64,000 nucleotides of DNA. Origin: Hydractinia symbiolongicarpus (taxonomy: Eukaryota; Cnidaria; Hydrozoa; Anthoathecata; Hydractiniidae). Positions 42,270 to 54,012 of this stretch are shown piece after piece. The DNA lies in NCBI RefSeq assembly GCF_029227915.1, contig NC_079878.1, positions 19,796,501 to 19,860,500 of the forward strand, read 5' to 3'. How positions within the stretch are numbered: the stretch's first letter is position 1; each line of letters begins with the position of its first letter. Both the position numbers and the translations under genes were made by a program. Below the pieces are notes generated by a model. That model had not been told where the DNA came from. It was given only the letters and a program-made list of their open reading frames with translations, and made no database searches.

Positions 42270-42843
42270 CCAAAGAAATACAAGCTCAATGGACAAAACT
42301 TAGGGAAAATTATCCAAAGTGCATGAAGCGACGAGAAAAGCCAACTAGGTCTAGAGCTGGATTAAAAAATCTTCCAACATGCCGATATTATTAGGAGTTA
42401 GAGTTTATAAGCGATACAGTAACGAATAGAGCTACAACCAGCAACGTACAAGGCATATTTACACCACCAGAATCTCCTAGTTTACATGGCCAAGAGACTA
42501 CATCTGAAAGCATGCCAACTTATGCAAATGAATTTACATCACCAGTTCTTTGCTCTGGTACTCGGAAATCACCTGGTTTTTCTGTGTTAACTACTCGAAC
42601 TAGCACCATAACAAGCATTCAAAAAACTTAAATGATATTGACCGCTTGTTAATGGCTTCCATCCAACGTGACTTAACACAAGTAAAAACATGGCAGCCAA
42701 AGGAGAAGGAAAGAGATCAGGGTACTTTGTTTTGTTTAAGTTTAGTGCAGGAATTCAAGGACCTAACAGCAAAGAATAATAGACTGGCGAGAGTGAGAAT
42801 CATGCAAGTATTTTGTGATCCTAATGAAGATGATAATGAATGA
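42270..42843 (+). pseudogene. MADF-BESS DNA-binding protein, fragment
   Basis: After the acceptor TTTATCTTTCACAG (ending about 42269) the reading AKEIQAQWTKLRENYPKCMK is the end of a MADF domain. A Ser/Thr-rich linker with stops follows. The end (about 42646-42843) reads FCLSLVQEFKDLTAKNNRLA, RVRIMQVF, a BESS-type motif. MADF-BESS proteins bind DNA, and many copies belong to transposons. The first MADF half is not seen here. Confidence 0.6.
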
Positions 42844-43961
42844 CATTACTTTTTAGACTTTTTACATTTTTACTTTACTATATTTTACAAGATTATTTAT
42901 TTACAGCTACATGCTTTTTTTATGAGAACTGTTTTTTTGTCAGCCTCAATATTATGCCCTTCTATTAAAGTTATTATGTACACTGTTCACGCATTCTGTT
43001 GGCCATATGGGACTTGTCATTTACCTTCACAAAAAAAATCTCTAAAATTCACTCTGACTGTCTTTGCATCTCACAAACATTTGTTTTACCCAATGAACGC
43101 TCCAAGGAATCTGAAATTTGGGAAACGAAACTGAGACGATTGGATCGGTGCTTCCTATAACCATAAATAACACCACAGCCTTTTCAAAATTAACGCGAGA
43201 CACTTTTCAACAAATATGTCGATGTATAATTGATGGAGATTTTAACCAGATTTTGTCATTTATGTTCGAAGAATATGTGCAGTTACTTGATGATCGAGTT
43301 GTACCTTTTCTTTCTGGCTTTTTTAACATACAACAACAAGGTATAGATCAAAACAAAAAACTAGCTGCCACAAGGTTGTTATCGATGCTGTTTACTGATT
43401 GTTCTGTTGATGATATATGTCCTATCGCTTTAGCAGAAAAGCGGAATAGAATGCAGCACTGCTGCTGAAACCAAGAGTTTTTAAACAGCAAATTACAGAC
43501 TTCGAAGAGTAACCTCTAGCACCCACCTCAATGGCAAATATATGTGGCAACCACGCATTATACTGCGTATATTCAACTAGCGGAGAATATATATAGCTTT
43601 TTGGAGTGCCAAGATTCAATTAGGATGAAGTGCTTAGAACAGTTTGAATATATCACAATATCAGGTCTTAAAGAGGTGATGGCTATATGACCTGGAAAAA
43701 CCCGTCGCTTAAGTCTGCTAAAATGACCCAGTCACTGGTAAGGTGCATGAGACCTGTTGGTTTTGATCAGCCAGATGTGTAGGTACCTGCCTTGACAAAG
43801 TGTCCTTTGCGAACACGCTGTTTAGTGGAAGATATTACTTGGAAATGGGATTTTTTGAAATGAAGAGGAAGCGAGCGAAGGACAGAATCATGCCTGAAAG
43901 TAAATCTGTTTTGCGACAGGGCGACCTCACAGGCTCCTAAGACATGTGTCGTTGTGCGCAC
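42709..43961 (-). pseudogene. RLE-type LINE 3' region, copy 2
   Basis: Minus strand: HVLGACEVALSQNRFTFRHD (zinc-finger end of the RT), then DWVILADLSDGFF, then IFAIEVGARGYSSKSVICCL, the C-terminal part of a restriction-like endonuclease region as in R2/NeSL-type LINEs. Stops and shifts occur. The interval 42709-43734 is duplicated at 36581-37592. The plus-strand 116-codon frame (43118-43468) differs from its partner in about 11 residues, mostly by replacement changes, so it is probably not under selection. Confidence 0.7.
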
Positions 43962-44340
43962 GTCTTTTCTGCATAGAAATCAAGAGGATTCTGACAAAAT
44001 TTTCCAGCGCTTTAAATTACTAGGAAAACAGACAGGCAAATCCTTTATGTCAAGTCTGACTTTTATTGCTACTTACTACTATGGTGCGTTCGAGTAGACA
44101 ATGACTAAGAAGATGCGAATGTGCAAAATGATATAAAGTAGCATTATCAGGATACAAAAGTACTAAGCCTAAAATCAATTATTAAATATGCTGCGTGATT
44201 TTATATAGAAGCCTGCATATTACAAATGTAAAAAAACTATGCACGTCCAGTATAATGCAAAAGCTGTAGTGGAGCTTCTATTATTGTTTAATTTTTATAA
44301 GTTTCTCGTCTAGCTTTTCATATTCAGTGTTCATGATGTT
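43962..44340. other. non-coding, nothing recognised
   Basis: A+T-rich spacer with no repeats or motifs that I can name. Confidence 0.4.
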
Positions 44341-44344
44341 ATGG

Positions 44345-44640
44345 AGGAAAGAAAATAATTTACAAAAAGGTGGCTACAGAAAATGCCTTTAGAAGCATAA
44401 TTTTCCCTTTTTAAGGAATTAATTAAAAAATAAAAATAAATAAAAATCAAAACGACACAACACATGTTAAAAGATGAATAGAACTTTAATCAAGGTCTAG
44501 CTGGGTCACCCAAGAGGTCCGCGGACGGTCATCAGCAGAAACTAGACATCCCTATCTTCCCAAAGTAAAATTTAACCGTTTTCTGTTCACCTTTGCTATT
44601 CTTTGTTTTTGTAACTCAGATAATAATCAGAACAGTTACA
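44345..44640. repeat. dispersed repeat, copy 1
   Basis: Shares with 53630-54012, in the same orientation, the block GAAAATAATTTACAAA.AGGTGG, then AAAATGCCT.TA.AAGCATAA, then AGCAGAAACTAGACATCCCT. Copy 1 lacks about 80 bp present in copy 2. A third copy of only the first block is at about 46053-46095. No coding capacity. Confidence 0.8.
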
Positions 44641-45309
44641 ATCATCTGTGACAAATGTTGTTAATAGAACTAACAAAATTATGGAGTATGTGAACAAGAG
44701 AAAAATAACTTATCCCGAGATTACTAAAATGAGCGTTGTATCATAAACCATATAGCATATTAGACCTTAACATCACACAAACCCTGCCACATTTGGAGCA
44801 CTTGTGTAAAGCGCTACCTACTACCTACTACACCCCCAAAAATTGGCGAAGCGCAACCAACTGCCACAGTAAAAACACCTGATAATGCAAAGACTTATCC
44901 CAAAATACAATGTTCGAAATGACATAACCGTGTAGAAATATCCAGAAATGTATTGATAGACGTGAACTTAGCACAACTTTGCCACAGTTTATGCTCTAGT
45001 GTAACGCTACCAACCATCACAATCTGAACTATCAATACAACTACATACATTTTAAGCAAGAGAATTCAGAAAAGAGAACATATTCATTATTTTTTTTACT
45101 TTTTAACTTCGTTACTCCCTTAAGACAAGACCATGTGTAATCAAACGACTGGGGTAATAAGTGGAGTCGTCACTCTTAAAAAACAAGACCTAGTGCAATA
45201 AAACCCTCTTGCTGACTCATTTTAGTTAAAGTTCTCTTACATCAGCTCTTCTAAAAAGAAAACCTATGACTCCTGACTGTTAATAAGGCAGTCATAACAG
45301 AAAACTACT

Positions 45310-45708
45310 GCTCTAACGTTGCAATGTACCCACCTGTGAACCTTTTGGTTGCAGGCTATGGTTGCAGGCTATGGTTGCCGCAATGGTTGATAATAGCTCT
45401 TAATTAAAATTTTTTACGACATTCTACTTCTCCATCTACGGTAAAAGGTATGGAAATGGTACCAGGGTAAGCGGTAATACGGGAGGTCATTTTTGACAGA
45501 AGTCCGTGCCACTGGCAAAACGTTTTAGCTGCCAAATGAGATGACAACCGCACGACACCACCCCCTTTTCAACTAGAGCAGTTTGATGAGCATTGCAAAC
45601 ATGGCAAAAGCATGCATTAGTGTCTGACAACCCCTCGCTTTCCAAGAAATTATCAAAGGAAGATACATGTAAAATTACCAGCTTCTCAGAGATTATAGCG
45701 CTATGCAT
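45310..45708 (-). pseudogene. ubiquitin-specific protease (USP) domain fragment
   Basis: The minus-strand frame reads FDNFLESEGLSDTNACFCHV, CNAHQTALV, CGCHLIWQLKRFAS, the zinc-ribbon and LI.QLKRF core of C19 (USP) deubiquitinases. Continuing past stops it reads VDGEVECRKKF..LRAIINHCGNHS, the region just before the catalytic His. The H box itself is disrupted by a small tandem duplication (GGCTATGGTTGCA, about 45350-45375). The Cys box is absent. It could be a captured or processed fragment. Confidence 0.6.
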
Positions 45709-45712
45709 ATAA

Positions 45713-45732
45713 CTCTCTCTCTCTCTCTCTGC
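45713..45732. repeat. (CT)n microsatellite
   Basis: About ten CT units next to the USP fragment. Confidence 0.9.
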
Positions 45733-46049
45733 ACCCTACGTAAGTGTATTTGAAAGGTTTTTAGAGTCCTGCTGGTGAGTATCATTAATACTATTGCAGC
45801 AGCGAAGTTGGCCACACTGGTGGCAACAATCACACTGGTGGCAACAGTGACTCTTTAGCTAGCTACCTACAATTTTTTATGCAAATTGTCATTAAGCTAG
45901 CCAAAAGAAAAAGAAAAGTTGGGTGACTATACCCTGCTGTGTGTCGAGCAGGTAGAGCTAGCTAGCTACAATGCGTTGTAATTACCCCAACAAAAAATGT
46001 TTAACTGCCAAAAAAAGGTAAAAAGTAGAGGTATCTATGCATACATCCT

Positions 46050-46100
46050 GTTGAAAATAATTTACAAAGAGGTGGCTAGCCACCGCAATGATGATATAGT
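46050..46100. repeat. dispersed repeat, fragment
   Basis: Only the left block (TTACAAAGAGGTGGCTAGCC, ACCGCAATGATGA) of the repeat at 53630 is present. Confidence 0.7.
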
Positions 46101-46354
46101 TAGCATTCCTTGCGACTACCATAATAGTCAGTTTTTTTCAGCAAGATTATTTTAATCCAAGCCAGAACTGCCTTTTCTTTCTGTTGCATCTGCTGCGCCA
46201 ATTATTTTTTTGCTACACGAAAACATTTACCTTATATGGACATACTTTTACTATATACTGGACAAATCTTGACATAAGAAACTGTGACTGCAATAGTGTG
46301 TAAGTCTTGAATTAATACCGACTGTTTTAAACAAGACATATTAAATTGAAGTAT

Positions 46355-46485
46355 TTGTTATGGGTGTTTATAAACAAACATGGACTCCTTTTGTTGGAGA
46401 AAAATTAGATGTAGCAATGCAACCAGATAACATAAAGGACAAATATGCTGTATCAACCTTTCAAGAAGAAAAGCAAAAAGTTATA
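46355..46485 (+). pseudogene. HIRAN gene, 5' part, split by a pogo element
   Basis: Reading VYKQTWTPFVGEKLDVAMQP, DNIKDKYAVS and KQKVI matches the first half of the pogo-borne HIRAN protein at 60396. It is interrupted at the TA 46484-46485 and continues at 47889. The remainder of its own parent transposon could not be delimited. Confidence 0.75.
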
Positions 46486-47886
46486 CGGTATCTCGATAAG
46501 TGATGCACCGGATAACTAGGACGCCCGCTATATAGTACACTTTTTCTCGGTCCCTTGAACTTGCTTACCCTATTCAAGTAAAAAAACTTCGCATAACGTG
46601 GGACATGCAATGGAATGACTTCATATTTTTTTCTTGAAACAGAAGACATTGCATTGATTTTAATCAAAAACTTGTCAACAAATCTATTTTACAAATTGGT
46701 TGTTTCTTAACGTGTACAGTCATGCCTCAGCTAGGTCAAAAAAGGAAGCTGAAATCTACACCGATAACCAAAAAGTATGTTATACTCAAGGAAATTGATA
46801 AAGGCAAAAGTCTTACATCTGTTGCTCTTAAACATGGAATGTCCAAACAATTTGTTTCAAACTGGGTTAAACAGAAGAAAAATTCAAATGTTTTTTTTAA
46901 AACCATTCGAATGAGATTCGAACCTATCAATCAGCCCCCACATTTTTATAAGCAAATGAAATTATAAATACTAAGGCTTGGATTAAAATGTCTTTTATAG
47001 TTTCATTATCATTTTGAGGATGCATTTTTTACTTCTGTTTTCAGGTGAAGGAAAGGATGTCACGGACGAAATGACCAAACCTTGAAAAGAAACTACACTT
47101 ATGACCAATCTAAAAATTATGCAGAGGAGGATATTTACAACGCCGACGAGTTTGGTTTATTTTTCAAAGCTTTGCCAAACAAAACTCTTCATTTAAAAGA
47201 TAAAAAATGTTCCGGAGGTAAACATAGCAAGATCAGAATAACTGGTCTAGCTGCAGCTAGCATGAAAGGGGAAAAACTCCCTATGTTCGTGATCGGAAAA
47301 TCGCAAAAGCGGAGATGTTTTAAAAATTGCCACGCCGTTATCGTGGCCAGAAGAAGAGTTGGATGGACTCAACGAAGAATGGGTCAGGGAACTTGATGAA
47401 AAAATGGAGAAGGACAATCGTAGGATCGCCCTCATCATTGACAACTGCACAGCTCATCCAGAAATCGGGGGTTAAAAGCAATTGATATTTTTTCCTTCCT
47501 CTTAACACCGCCTCCGTCCTTCAGCCAATGGACCAAGCAGTACTCCGTTCTTTGAAGGCAAAGTACAGAGAGAAAGTGATCCAAAAGATGATTGAAGCAA
47601 TTGACAAGAAAAAGGAACTCCCTCAAATTTCTCTGTTGGATGCAATGAAGATGCTGGTGTTGGCTTGGGATGAGGTAACAGAGAAAACCGTTTACAACTG
47701 CTTTATGAATTTAGACTCAAAGTCCTCTTGTTCGCTAAGTTTTACAAAAAATCTCTTGATAACTAGGACAAATTAAGCCTTTGTATGAAAACCCTACTTA
47801 CAAGGAAATTCGGATAAGTAGGACGCGCGCTAAGTAGTACACTTTTGTTCGGTCCCTTGAGTGTCCCACTTATCGAGAGTATACTG
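46486..47886 (+). mobile_element. pogo element nested in a HIRAN gene
   Basis: 1401 bp with inverted ends (CGGTATCTCGATAAGTG at the left; the right end read inverted is CAGTATACTCTCGATAAGTG) and TA on both sides. The repeats match imperfectly. Inside is a decayed transposase. Removing the element and one TA restores an open HIRAN frame, which defines the insertion to the base. Confidence 0.85.
46722..47776 (+). pseudogene. pogo/Tigger transposase, decayed
   Basis: The helix-turn-helix part (GQKRKLKSTPITKKYVILKE, SLTSVALKHGMSKQFVSNWV) starts at ATG 46722. A gap follows, then EDIYNADEFGLFFKALPNKT (first Asp) and GGKHSKIRITGLAAASMKGE. After a shift, IALIIDNCTAHPE (second Asp) and, after another, the C-terminal helices from 47528. 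The segment between the HTH and the first Asp is deleted. Inactive. Confidence 0.85.
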
Positions 47887-47888
47887 TA

Positions 47889-48080
47889 TATAGGTCATCT
47901 TCCATTTGGAAAATCAGGGAAGTTTGCAAAGACGATATTTTATTTTCTAAAAGCTGACAAAGAAAACAGATGCAAAAGTAGTAGCTTTCGTAAAGCGGTG
48001 AACAAAATGGAGGTACCATCACGTTTAATATTCACAGCAGAAAAAAAGTACAGCAATATTCTCGAAGAAAGATTTAAATG
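47889..48080 (+). pseudogene. HIRAN gene, 3' part
   Basis: Continues the split gene with GHLPFGKSGKFAKTIFYFLK, nearly identical to the matching segment of the HIRAN protein at 60396 (GYLPLGKSGKFAKTIFYFLR). A shift follows near KCKSSS. It ends in a stop at about 48081. Confidence 0.75.
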
Positions 48081-48502
48081 ATTTAACAAGAGATATGTGT
48101 TTAGTAAATATTTCAGTATTAGCTAAAATATCAAACAAACCTTTACTTCCACTTTTCTCACTAGCTATCTGATGCTTGAAACGTTTCAAAGTTCAATTTC
48201 TGTGCAAAATTAAGAGTCTTTCCTTGAAAACATTTTTAGCTCGTATACGAGCATAAACCATTTTAATGTAGGATTCGTAAACCATTGTAATGTAGCATTA
48301 TTAACTGGCTCGTAGGTTTCACGCTTCATTCGTTTAGACCTGAAAATTTGTTTGTATTATAGAGGTTTTTGAATTACTGGAATTCGAATAATAAAAAGTA
48401 AATTGTAAAAGTTTTATAACGAAAATTGACGGTGACGATGAATTTGTTCCAATTATAGAAAGATCGAATAATACAAATTCTGATTAGAGAGTCAACTGCA
48501 AT

Positions 48503-49960
48503 TACCGTATTTTCTGCAATAAACGCCTTGGGCGTGTAGAAATTTTTCAAATTGGTAGGGGAGCGTAGGGAGAAGAAACGAGAATTATTAACAACAAAGC
48601 TTTATTTTTAATGATAACCTTCCGAGAACGAAATTGCGTATGGGAATTATTGAAAACATGATTACAAGTAAAGATGGAAACATTAGAGCAGCTGTTATAC
48701 GAAATATTTTGTAGGAGAAAAGGTCGTACATAACCAGACCAATCAATAAACTCTGTCCATTGGAACTATTCTTTTAAAACGTATATACAGTCTTGTAAAA
48801 GGGGGAGTATTGAATGTTGACGCTTTTGTTAAAGTCATCGCACTTTCTTGTTGCTGCTAACTTGGGGCGGCTCTTAGTCTGTCAGGCGTGAAAAAAATTT
48901 AGCTGAGCGAAATCTTGCGTTTCCTGTTGTGCGGCTTGATTGCGCGTAAAAAAATGCATTTTTCATCCAGTTAAGTTTTTTTTAAATTTTATACATATAT
49001 ACGGGTATTTTATTTAACTCTTGTTTAGTTCAGCCAGCAACCAGTGTGGTCACATTGCTGAACGATATTGATTGTGTTTCCATGAAATCAACTGGACATG
49101 ACAAGGTCCGTGTGTCTGTATGTCTGGCAGCTAAAGCAGATGGAAGCCGATGCAAACCTTTCATTGTATTTAAAGGAGCTAAAAGAAAAAAGCAAAGCCC
49201 TCCGTGAAAAATTTCAACGAAAATGTTCGGTCGCAAGTTCAGCCAACGGTTGGATGAACAATTTACATTGCGCTGGTACCAGGAAATATTAGGTCAATTT
49301 TCGTTCCAAAAACGACTCCTAGCTTGGGATTCTTTTGAAGCTCACTTAACGAATGAGGTTAGGAAAGCATTGACAAATGACAAAATCGAAACTGTCATTG
49401 CTCCAGGTGGATGTACCAAGTATATTCAAGCCCCCGATGTTTCCTGGAATAAGCCATTCAAAGGTAAGATACAAGAATTTTATGACGATTGGCTTGCAAA
49501 TGGAAAGCATGCTTATACCGAAGCTGGAAACATGAAACCTGTCCCTAGAAGATTGATTGTGGAATGGGTGATTAAATCATGGGAGAATATAACGAATGAA
49601 ACATTGGCGAAATCAATGAAATTGTGTGGTTTAGCGTTGACGATTGACGGTTCACAGGATGAACTGATCCCTTGTTTCAAACAAGGGAAAAAATGTGAAG
49701 CTGGTAGAGAATTACTGAAAAATCAAATGTTAAATTTCGCCGATAAGGATTTAGATAAAAATCCATTCGAGATAACAGAAAATGTGGCTAATGCTTCGCC
49801 TGACTTCAATATTATTGACGAAGATGACGATGAACTAGATATATTGTAAAGTTGTTGTATCCTTAAAAACTGCAAAAAAGAAAAAAGTGTAAAAAATTTA
49901 ATAAACGCCCCCTCTTTTAAACGCCCCCCTAAAATTTCAAAAAATTTAATAAATGCCCCG
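48503..49960 (+). mobile_element. degraded pogo element (AATAAACGCC type)
   Basis: CGTATTTTCTGCAATAAACG at the left and AATAAACGCCCCCTCTTTTA, then AATAAATGCCCCG at the right are the subterminal sequence of a common invertebrate pogo type. The exact right end was not found. The left part (48540-49030) is degraded. Confidence 0.5.
49030..49849 (+). pseudogene. pogo DDE transposase, C-terminal two thirds
   Basis: Reading STGHDKVRVSVCLAAKADGS, KPFIVFKGAKRKK, a stop at about 49206, then LLAWDSFEAHLTNEVRKALT (second Asp), VIAPGGCTKYIQAPDVSWNK, PFKGKIQEFYDDW (third Asp) and a C-terminal CGLALTIDGSQDE, with an acidic end (EDDDELDIL). The first catalytic Asp block is lost upstream. The frame from 49223 stays open for 208 codons. 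Confidence 0.8.
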
Positions 49961-50079
49961 AACAATTAAAAAACTGAGACGATAATACAACATGGCGAGT
50001 TTGTGGGATATTTCGTGAACGAGAGAAAGTCATGGTTAGTTGTAAAAGAAGAACATCTCGGTGAAGACTCTTTTCTGGT

Positions 50080-51290
50080 TTGAACATGGGAATATCAACT
50101 GAAGGAAATAGACATGTTGGAGGGGCAATCGGTAAAAAGACTTTCATTGAATCGTTTGTGGAAAAGAAAGTATTGAAATGGTGTGACGAATTGAGATTAT
50201 TATCACATATAGCCAGAACACAACCTCATTCACCCTACGCTGGCTTCTGTCATGGTCTTAAACATTTATTTGATTTGATGAGAACTGCACCAACAAATTC
50301 GAATCTATTGATGCCACTTGATGATGCCATTGATAATTTTATAAAACATCCTTTTTGGCGATTATTCATTCAATTCGTAGGAACTGTTACTACCTCCAGA
50401 ATTTGGTGGTCTTGGCATTATAAATCCATCAAGAATGACAGAGGATGAGTATATGTACTGAAGACGAATAACAGAATTACCAGTTTATAACATCAAAAAT
50501 TCGAGCATCGTTCGTAAAAAGAATAAAATCAAACTGCAGAAACGGAAAAAGTTTAAGAAAGAATTGAAGAAAATACAAGTCTGTGTCTTCTTTAAAAAAA
50601 GCAAAGTCACTAGAAGCATCCCTAGAGAATGGATTATCCATTTGGCTGACATTATTGCCATTGAAAGAATATGGATTTGCTCTTGATAAACAGTCCTTTC
50701 GCGATGCACTGCACATAAGATATGGAATTCCTCTCCAGAGATTACCAACAGTGTGCGTTTGTCGTGCTGCTTTCAACGTAGAGCATTGCTTTTACGTGCC
50801 CAAGAGGTGGGTTTGTCATCAGCCGACACAATGATATTAGAGATATCACTGCTGAGATTCTTAACGAGACGTGCAAAGAAGTGATTAAGGAACAAATTTT
50901 GCAGCCACTAACCGGTGAATCTTTTCGGAAATTGTCAACGCTGACTGGAGGTGATGTGCGTGTGGATGTGTCAGCAAGAGGGTTTTGATTCAGGGGCAAA
51001 TGGCGTTCGCTGATGTGAGGGTGTTTAACCCATCAGCCAAATGCTACCGAAGTTAAATTCTCGATGCCATTGACAGAAAGAACGAGAACGATAACAATAG
51101 AATTACTGTCCAATAAGAGAAAACTACCAAAATCTTTAGGGAGCTGTTGGTTGAAGACAAAACTGAACTTTTCACTAATTAAAGCTTGTCTGATATGTAT
51201 ATGGGGAACATGTACTTCATATAATCCAGTTTTCTCGGAAAGTACAGATATCAAACTAGCCACGCTAGATTCAAGAGCCAACAATGAATG
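50080..51290 (+). pseudogene. retroelement reverse transcriptase C-terminal region
   Basis: Reads GNRHVGGAIGKKTFIESFVE, RTQPHSPYAGFCHGLKHLFD, LLMPLDDAIDNFI. After breaks it reads SIWLTLLPLKEYGFALDKQS, FRDALHIRYGIPLQRLPTVC and ITAEILNETCKEVIKEQILQ, PLTGESF. This run of motifs is common in cnidarian non-LTR-like retroelements, but I cannot name the clade. The catalytic YxDD part is not present, and at least six breaks occur. Confidence 0.6.
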
Positions 51291-52744
51291 AACCTTGCAA
51301 TGTAAACTTTTTGTGTTAACTTGTTATCCTTTCACGTTTAACGTCAATGTTTTAAATGTATTTTGTTTATATTAATTATACTACTTTTAAGTACACAAGT
51401 AAGTCAAAACTCAAAATCATAGTGCGATTTTAGAGCATGAAGTTTCGGGAAACTTTTCTGTACTCTCCACTGCTACTAATAATTTTGATTTAAAGCCAAT
51501 TATCAATGAAAATATTGCGTCTATGCCACTATTGTTTTTATTATTAGATAATCGACTTTGCTTATAGGAAAGACCGTACGATATTATTGTATATAACACA
51601 TTGTGATTGAAATATCACTTATGTACTTGGAAAATGGTCGTCGAATGGCTAAAACGTCGTAAAAAGTTGTTTCATTTTTATGTATAGTATTAAAGCTAGT
51701 TGTAAAGCCAATTTTGATACAGTGCATCACTAGTCAAAAGTAATATGAAAAATATATAGAATCCAAAAATAAATTTAGTATATAGGTAACTAAACAAAAA
51801 TGTATATTTATATGTTTCGGAAATTCAAACTCGTCACAAAACATCTTAACCGCCTATGCTGATCAAGATTTTTCAAACACGATTGATGGTTATTGAAACA
51901 AAATGCAGTTGTAAAGCTGTATGAGAGGGTGTGACTGTCGCAAAGAGATTAAGAGTAACAAAGCACGTAGTGCGATGACAAAACTTGTCTTTAGACGGTG
52001 GTTTGACAATAATATTTCAAAATGCCCTGAATAGTCATTCCCCTTATTTCATTGGGGTAAAGTGCGCAGTTAGATTTCGCACATGTGATTCACGTAAATG
52101 CAAAAACTTAAGAGAGAAGGTGAAAATTTGGTGAAAGTATACGAGAACTTGAGAATGTAAGAATGTGATATACATTCAGGGTAAAAATGATCAAAGTGAT
52201 TAGATACGGCTTAGCGCTTTCACGCTGCTGCAGTTAGTTCCCGTTTAGTAAATACCAATAGTTGCAATGATACAGGTAGTGGTGGATCAACAGAAACATA
52301 AGTTAGTATATATATTATAGTTTGCACTAGAAAAATGAAGTTATAAGACCAATATTGTAAGATTTTTACAATATAGGATGAACTGGAAAATATTTCCTGT
52401 AGGTAAAAAGGTCGTTGTATGCAGAAGCAATGGCAGCAATTGTAATGTAGTTTTGTTCTTGTGATATAAAAAAATGTATAAATAAAAAGGAAATAGTAAG
52501 TACCAGCACATGTGTACACCTTTAAACAATAAAAGTGTTAATTAGTATGTATGTATATACATAATATGAATATGGCAGGTCACATAGAGTGGAAAACGAA
52601 AGTATATTAGAGCAGCTGAAGTCGGTGTTTTATTATCAAAAAAGATCAGCAGACACAAGGGATAAATGTGTTGTATGTATTTACCTTATCCTCCTTCAGC
52701 ATTAAATTTCAGAAGTGTTATGAAAGTCTTCAAACTGAGCAGCT
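51291..52744. other. A+T-rich, nothing recognised
   Basis: No coding signal. Open frames here are low-complexity by-products of A+T-rich DNA. Confidence 0.4.
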
Positions 52745-53190
52745 AAGAGAAATTTTAGCAGATATGGCAGAAAAATCTCCAAAGCACGTGGAAATTAGTG
52801 AGATCTGAAATTGAGGGCCATGGCAATAGTAAAAAAAACAAAGGACACTCCAGTTTGGTGTGTATGTGGCTAATGCACAGAAATGGAGAAAAGGCTGTAA
52901 ATGCAAACCCGTAACAAAAAACCAGATCGCTCTTGTTTTTATCGATTTTATCAGGGCGTCGTATAACAATGGTTTTGTCTCGATTGATGTTGACTTCCTA
53001 AAGTTGGTATGCTATTTTTTACGCCGAATCGAGGAAAACCGGTTAACCAGATATTTCGATCGAGGGTTGTTACAATCTTTAACAACTTGGCCTACTATTT
53101 TCGTCCTGATGGTTATAAAGCCAGACAAACAAGGAAATTTGGAATTGGTGGTGCTGAAATATCTCAGATTTGCAATGCCGTAAATGCTTA
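52745..53190 (+). pseudogene. P2X7 intracellular-tail-like domain fragment
   Basis: The frames read TEQLREILADMAEKSPKHVE and ISEI, then TPVWCVCG.CTEM in a second frame, then FIRASYNNGFVSID and LKLVCYFL. A short acidic or helical region followed by W-C-x-C-G-x-C is the start of the cysteine-rich 'ballast' domain of vertebrate P2X7, found in invertebrates as a stand-alone module, often in repeated genes. Several zinc-binding Cys are missing and frames are broken. Confidence 0.4.
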
Positions 53191-53239
53191 TTTGTGACAA
53201 CTATTCAGTTGTATATTTTTATGGTTTTACCCCTTACAT

Positions 53240-53598
53240 GGACACTTCTACGCCTTTGACATCATTAATGGGCATGAAGACAGGAAAGATCCGGCCAACT
53301 CATTTTATTGTCACCTAGAATACGCACAAGAATTTATGTATTATCATTTTGCTTGTGGGCTAGAAGATTATTTTTTAAACAGAGAAAGTGGATATTTACA
53401 CAATACAACAACGAATGCACTAGCGTGTACAAATCCCAATTAGTTACTGGACTTGAAGCAGTTAACTCTTATATATGTGAGCAACTTAACAGTTTTCTCC
53501 AATGTGTTAAAAGGTCAACACGACATATGTCACAGCTAAGGTTTATGTTTTACGTGGAATATGTGATCTATATTTGGAACAAGATAAAACGTACATGA
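53240..53598 (+). pseudogene. KDZ-like transposase C-terminal fragment
   Basis: Reads HFYAFDIINGHEDRKDP..., CHLEYAQEFMYYHFACGLED, and in another frame VNSYICEQLNSFLQCVKRST, RHMSQLRFMFYVEYVIYIWN. A D/N-x-x-x-x-H turn, then an N-x-x-x-E-Q-x-N segment, then a long helical tail resembles the end of KDZ-type transposases. The assignment is tentative. Confidence 0.35.
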
Positions 53599-53629
53599 TT
53601 TGAACGCAAAGTAAGCAATACTATTAAGA

Positions 53630-54012
53630 AGAAAATAATTTACAAAGAGGTGGCAAGCCACCGCAATGATGAACTCAACCTGTTAGGTCTTTGGAAATAA
53701 GCTAGAGGTTGTACTCCTCTAGAGAAAATGCCTCTAAAAGCATAATTCTCCCTTTTTACAAGGAACTAATTAAAAAATATATAAAAAAATAAAAAGGACA
53801 CAACACATTTGAAAAGATGAACAGAACTTTAACCAAGGGCAGGTAGGTTTCGACCCATATTTCTGAACCTAAGTACCCTGGATGTCTAGCTGGGTCACCT
53901 CGAAGAGGTCAGCGGTCGGTCATCAGCAGAAACTAGACATCCCTATCTTCCTAAAGTAAACTTTGACCATTTTCTGTTCAACTGTGCTATTCTTTGTTTT
54001 TAACTCAGGTAA
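53630..54012. repeat. dispersed repeat, copy 2 (longer)
   Basis: The longer copy of the family at 44345-44640. It retains AGCCACCGCAATGATG and an additional internal segment (about 53840-53890). Confidence 0.8.
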
